64,000 bases of DNA, taken from NCBI GenBank assembly GCA_922989275.2, contig OV277860.1, positions 47,624,400-47,688,399 of the forward strand, in the 5' to 3' direction. Positions 1 through 64,000 of the stretch are shown one piece after another. Source of the DNA: Gari tellinella (taxonomy: Eukaryota > Mollusca > Bivalvia > Cardiida > Psammobiidae). The notes beneath the pieces are model-generated. The model was not told the origin of the DNA and searched no databases. It saw only the letters and a list, made by a program, of their open reading frames with translations. The translations under genes and the position numbers were made by a program. Position 1 is the stretch's first letter, and every line of letters starts with the position of its first letter.

Positions 1-110
1 CCGGGGGCATAAAAACTTAACCGACGCAGACGCTGACGCTGACGCAGACGCAGACGACAGGGTGACGACAATAGCTCGACTTTTCGAAAAAGTGGAGCTA
101 AAAACTAGAA
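1..110. repeat. Tails of two HP-type elements
   Basis: The first 17 bp equal the terminal GGGGGCATAAAAA of the HP element at 4096-4553. Then a GACGCT/GACGCA microsatellite leads to a small hairpin (agctcgactt...aagtggagct) and AAAAA, the 3' layout of HP elements. Confidence 0.6.
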
Positions 111-148
111 CTGGGCTAAGTAGGGTAAAGTGTTTATGGTTCAATTAC

Positions 149-60541
<60,393 letters not shown>

Positions 60542-60647
60542 CTGTTACAAACAAGAACATTATTGGAATATGCTTCAGCATGGAAAAACAGGGTACCAGA
60601 ACATGATCCAGAACTATAATCAGTACATGTACATAATACACCCATTA

Positions 60648-60907
60648 CAGGGCTTCCATTTCTCTGGATTTTTCCTAAATATTCGGATTTTTTCTAGTAC
60701 ATGGTAGCTTAAAGCAGGCTGAAAGTAAAGCAGAATGTGCCTTAAGGCGCATTCTGCTTTACTTTCAGCCTGCTTTAATCAGCCACGTGTCAACAAAACT
60801 AGAAACAGGCGATGGGGGAAAAGGTATGATTCGTAAAATCGCATTTGAGTGAAAAAAGCAAATTTGGAAATCTTAGGATTCTTTATGTCAACATTATGGC
60901 AGCGCTG
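60648..60907. mobile_element. Family E MITE
   Basis: CAGGGCTTCCATTTCTCTGG to TATGGCAGCGCTG; intact core. Confidence 0.74.
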
Positions 60908-61172
60908 CCTTTAGGGAGCATAACTCATGGAAAACTTGACCATTTTTTATGAAATGTGAACTCAATAATTATGCGTAACATAAATTTCAGATCAATCAAT
61001 ATAAGAAAGCATGTGGGGAAAAAGCATGGAAAACAAAGTCTTTCTAATATTTTAAGTTAAAAAGGAGCATAAAAGCTCATGGAAACCTAGAACAAATTTG
61101 ACGAAATACAACTTGATATGAAGATCATCCAAACATCATATAAGCGAGAAGAAAGTGTGGAAAAATTTCTAA
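60908..61172. other. Unannotated stretch upstream of exon 1
   Basis: Two diverged copies of a GGGAGCATAACTCATGGAAA / GGAGCATAAAAGCTCATGGA block, about 155 bp apart; no exon. Confidence 0.4.
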
Positions 61173-61386
61173 TACAGTAAAACATCTCTATTACGACCAC
61201 TAAATATCGTTAATTATTAGGCATTTACGCAAGGTGTCTGTTTAAATCAATGTGACAGTAAAACAGAAAGCTCCTGTAGGAGCTTTCTGTTTTACTGTCA
61301 CCTTGCTTTAAGCTTGCACCTGTCTATTATACCATAAATTAGCCTTCATTTGAGTGATCGTAATAGAAGAGAGGTTTTATTTTACG
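61173..61386. mobile_element. Family C MITE
   Basis: TACAGTAAAACATCTCTATT to GAAGAGAGGTTTTATTTTA; hairpin GAAAGCTCCTGTAGGAGCTTTC. Confidence 0.75.
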
Positions 61387-61390
61387 TTAA

Positions 61391-62152
61391 ATAAAAGGAC
61401 CATGATGGTCCTAAATTGCTTACCTGGTCGGGCATGGTTACTTTGAGGGTCACTCACGGACCATTTGTGTAAGATAATTTTCATTTCTGGCTAATGTTTT
61501 CAGGTAAGATTTTTTTTAAGGTTTCACTATATTAAGCTACCATAGGTTAACTTGCCCCACCCACTGGTGGCCATGTTTTTCAAGCTAGGAAAATTATTTT
61601 GAGGAATCTAATAGAGGGTCCCCAATGTATCATTTGCATGAATATATTTTCAATTCTGATCAGTTTCTTGAGTCAAACTTTTTGCATGCATGGAAAGGTC
61701 TTGTATATAGGCATTATACCTGATAAGTTTTTTTTTAAAACCTAAACACAGATTTTGAAACCCAAACATGGGCCCTCTTAGTTCAAGGTAAAGGTCACTG
61801 GGGTCAATACACATTCAAACCAAATATGAAAGCCAATTTCTGACAATTGCTTACACTATTCTTAACAACTCTGATGATAAGCTTGTCTTGTACAGGCGAG
61901 CTAAAAGGCCGACGATGGAGACATGACAATCGCATGCATACAAAACATTATGAAGATTGTAGAATTTTTTGAAGAAGTTATGCGAAACATACAGTAGAAT
62001 GGGTCAAGGTGAAGGTCAATTGGCAAAATAGTTTGGTACCTTTGTCTGGATAAGTATTGTCCAGATGGACATGGCCAGTGTTAAGATTTGGGACAACAAT
62101 GTCGGAGTGATGACAAAAGCTTGTGGTTTTTTCGAAAAAGACAAGCTAAAAA
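61391..62152 (+). mobile_element. HP element plus second HP tail
   Basis: AAAGGACCATGATGGTCCTA start, GCTTACCTGG; ends CTTGTACAGGCGAGCTAAAA at 61907; a further tail ends TTTCGAAAAAGACAAGCTAA-AAA at 62152. Confidence 0.58.
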
Positions 62153-62254
62153 TCGGGCATCACTAATGGAAAACTTGATGAATACAAACTTGATATGTAG
62201 TTCATCAAAACAACCTCATATATAAAATTTCAGGTAATATGTGAAAGCATGTGG

Positions 62255-63626
62255 CAGGGCTGCCATTTCTCCGGATTTTTCCTAAATCTTCGGATTTTTT
62301 TCCAGTACATGGAAGCTTAAAGCAGGCTGAAAGTAAAGCAGAATGCACCTTAGGGCGCATTCTGCTTTACTATCAACCTGCTTTAAGCATCACATGTCTT
62401 AACAAGAGGGCCAGAATGGCCCTTGATCACTCACCTGACAATGGTGACACTAGGATGGGTCACGTGATTTCAGAAAAGAAGATTTGTAAAAGGTGACCCC
62501 CAGAGCGGGGCCAATTTTGACCCCAGGGGCAAAATTTGAACAACTAAGATAGAGGACCTGTAAACGATGATATGTGCAAAATATCTAAACTCAGTGTACT
62601 ATGGTTTCAGACAAGAAGATTTTTGAAGTTTTCATTGAAAAAATCTATTTTTAGTTCCGGTGACCCAGATATGCAACAGACCAGAACCGATTCATCCATA
62701 TATATGAAGGACCTCTAAAAGTTAAATCATGCCAAATATCAAAGCTCTGGTCATATTGGTTCCAGAGAAAAAGATGTTTGAACATTTCACTATATAACTC
62801 TATGTAAAACTGTGATCCCCGGGGCGGGGCCAATTTTGACCCCAGGGACAAAATTTGAACAACTTTGATAGAGGATCTGTTGACGATGCTATGTGCAAAA
62901 TATCTAAGCTCAGTGTACTATGGTTTCAGACAAGAAGATTTTTTAAGTTCTCATGGGGAAAAAATCTATTTTTAGCTTCGGTGACCCAGATATGCAACGG
63001 ACCGGAACCAATTCAACAATATAAGTCAAATACCTCTAGAAGTAATACCATGCTAAAAATCAAAGCTCTGGACATATTGGTTTCAGAGAAAAAGATGTTT
63101 GAACATTTCACTATATAACTCTATGTAAAATGTTGACCCCCTGGGCGGGGCCAATTTTGACCCCAGGGGCAAAATTTGAACAACTTTGATAGAGGACCTA
63201 TAGGTAATGACATGTGCCAAATATCTAAGCTCTGGCTCTTGTGGTTTGTGACAAGAAGATTTTTTAAGATTTCCTTATTTTTTCACTTTGGTTGCCATAG
63301 CAACCAGAGTTCTGCATGGTTTCAAATTCTTTGAACAACTTTGAAAGAGCTTGACCCAAGGAACATTCCTGTGAAGTTTGGTTGCAATCAAGCAAGTGGT
63401 TTTGGAGAAGAAGATGTTTGAAGAAATTGTTGACGCACAACGCACAATGCACGACGATGGACGCCGGACATTGACTGACCACAAAAGCTCACCTTGAGCA
63501 CTTTGTGCTCAGGTGAGCTAAAAACTAAAACAGACTATGGGTAAAAGGTATAATGCGGAAGATCGCGCTTGAAAAATTGAAACATTTGAAATCTTAGGAT
63601 TTTTGTTATCAATTTATGGCAGTCCT
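62255..63626. mobile_element. Family E MITE interrupted by an HP element
   Basis: CAGGGCTGCCATTTCTCCGG...ATCACATGTCTT, then the HP insert, then CAGACTATGGGTAAAAGGTA to TTATGGCAGTCCTG. Confidence 0.72.
62401..63525 (+). mobile_element. HP element, 1.1 kb, three internal repeats
   Basis: AACAAGAGGGCCAGAATGGC start; repeats of TCACTATATAACTCTATGTA; GACGCACAACGCACAATGCA tract; ends GAGCACTTTGTGCTCAGGTG-AGCTAAAAA. Confidence 0.7.
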
Positions 63627-63699
63627 GATGTGGGAAACTCAGGGTGTTCCTTGCAACAACTGCCCTCTGTTACTGTTTTAAAATCAGAATCTTCTAAAA

Positions 63700-63823
63700 A
63701 AAAAAAAAGATTTTTTTAACTAGTTTGGATCCTGATGAGACGTTGAATTGCTTGGCATCTCATCTGGATCCAAATTGCTTGCTGAGGTAATCTTGGCTTC
63801 CCCATTAGCATGCAAAGGGTTAA
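63700..63823. mobile_element. Family G MITE, right part
   Basis: AGTTTGGATCCTGATGAGAC core and inverse, ending TTAGCATGCAAAGGGTTAA. Confidence 0.6.
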
Positions 63824-64000
63824 GGGTAATACGGCCCTCCCTCTCTACAACAGTGTTCCCAACAAAGACTCCCTCCTTACAACAACCCTTGCTGCTGTTC
63901 CCTTAACAGGACAAGTATGTCTAACGTTTTAATGTTGCAATATATCTTCTGCTTAAAATGGTCGTCTGCTGTTTTCATCAAAGTTACATATACAGTGGAT
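63824..64000. other. Window end, no feature
   Basis: No VWC exon or repeat family recognised; the gene's upstream exons must lie further right. Confidence 0.4.

Noticed and set aside
60542..64000. Possible 5' exon or promoter of the KCP-like gene
   Set aside because: No cysteine-rich reading frame with splice sites, signal peptide or promoter block; the region is E, C and HP elements.

Overview
The window looks like nuclear DNA from an animal, most likely a bivalve mollusc. Three things suggest this: short phase-compatible exons with GT-AG introns, very dense short palindromic transposons, and a tRNA-derived SINE on the minus strand (20822-21031) whose 3' end resembles the RUDI-type SINEs of bivalves. 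The species assignment is inference. I see no bacterial genes, rRNA, tRNA or CRISPR.

One gene dominates. Twenty-two consecutive minus-strand exons (60541 down to 149) join in phase into 1068 codons with no stop. They encode sixteen von Willebrand factor C (VWC, chordin-type CR) modules, the first incomplete, followed by most of a VWD domain. This is the architecture of a kielin/chordin-like secreted BMP regulator. Both ends lie outside the window: there is no signal peptide or start codon on the right, and the end of VWD and any C8/TIL module are missing on the left. One intron (27283-54441) is about 27 kb.

Four introns carry tandem arrays made of the last 27-36 nt of the intron plus the first 69-84 nt of the downstream exon. 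They hold 22 x 111 bp (6885-9326), 6 x 96 bp (10325-10900), 19 x about 105 bp (15141-17129) and 2 x 120 bp (58215-58454) units. They multiply 3' splice sites without the matching donors. All four dominant periods are multiples of three.

Inside the 27-kb intron, on the strand opposite to the gene, 18 short imperfect hairpins lie between 44487 and 50539. Their 3' arms all begin ACTAGCAC and fall into three subfamilies. Arm differences between paralogues are mostly paired or G:U changes in plus-strand RNA. This looks like a lineage-expanded microRNA cluster and is my best candidate for an undescribed system.

The rest is repeat. Family A (TTAACCC...GGGTTAA ends, about 250 bp) and family B (TTAACCCTTT...AAAGGGTTAA, about 250 bp) target TTAA. 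Family C has TACAGTAAAACCTCT ends. Family D begins CAGGGCTCCAGATAAG. Family E has CAGGGCTGCC ends and carries an A-type core. Family F begins TACAGTCGAACTTCG. Families G and H carry GGATC or CTCAGATCAG hairpin cores. 'HP' elements have a hairpin near each end and finish with CAGGTGAGCTAAAAA or a similar tail. There are also a Penelope-like fragment with a GIY-YIG-type ORF (5049-6070), a 3.2-kb inverted-repeat element with promoter-like ends (33968-37138), a 1.1-kb TIR element (2292-3423) and a 667-bp TIR element (39608-40274). Nested insertions give a relative order of activity.
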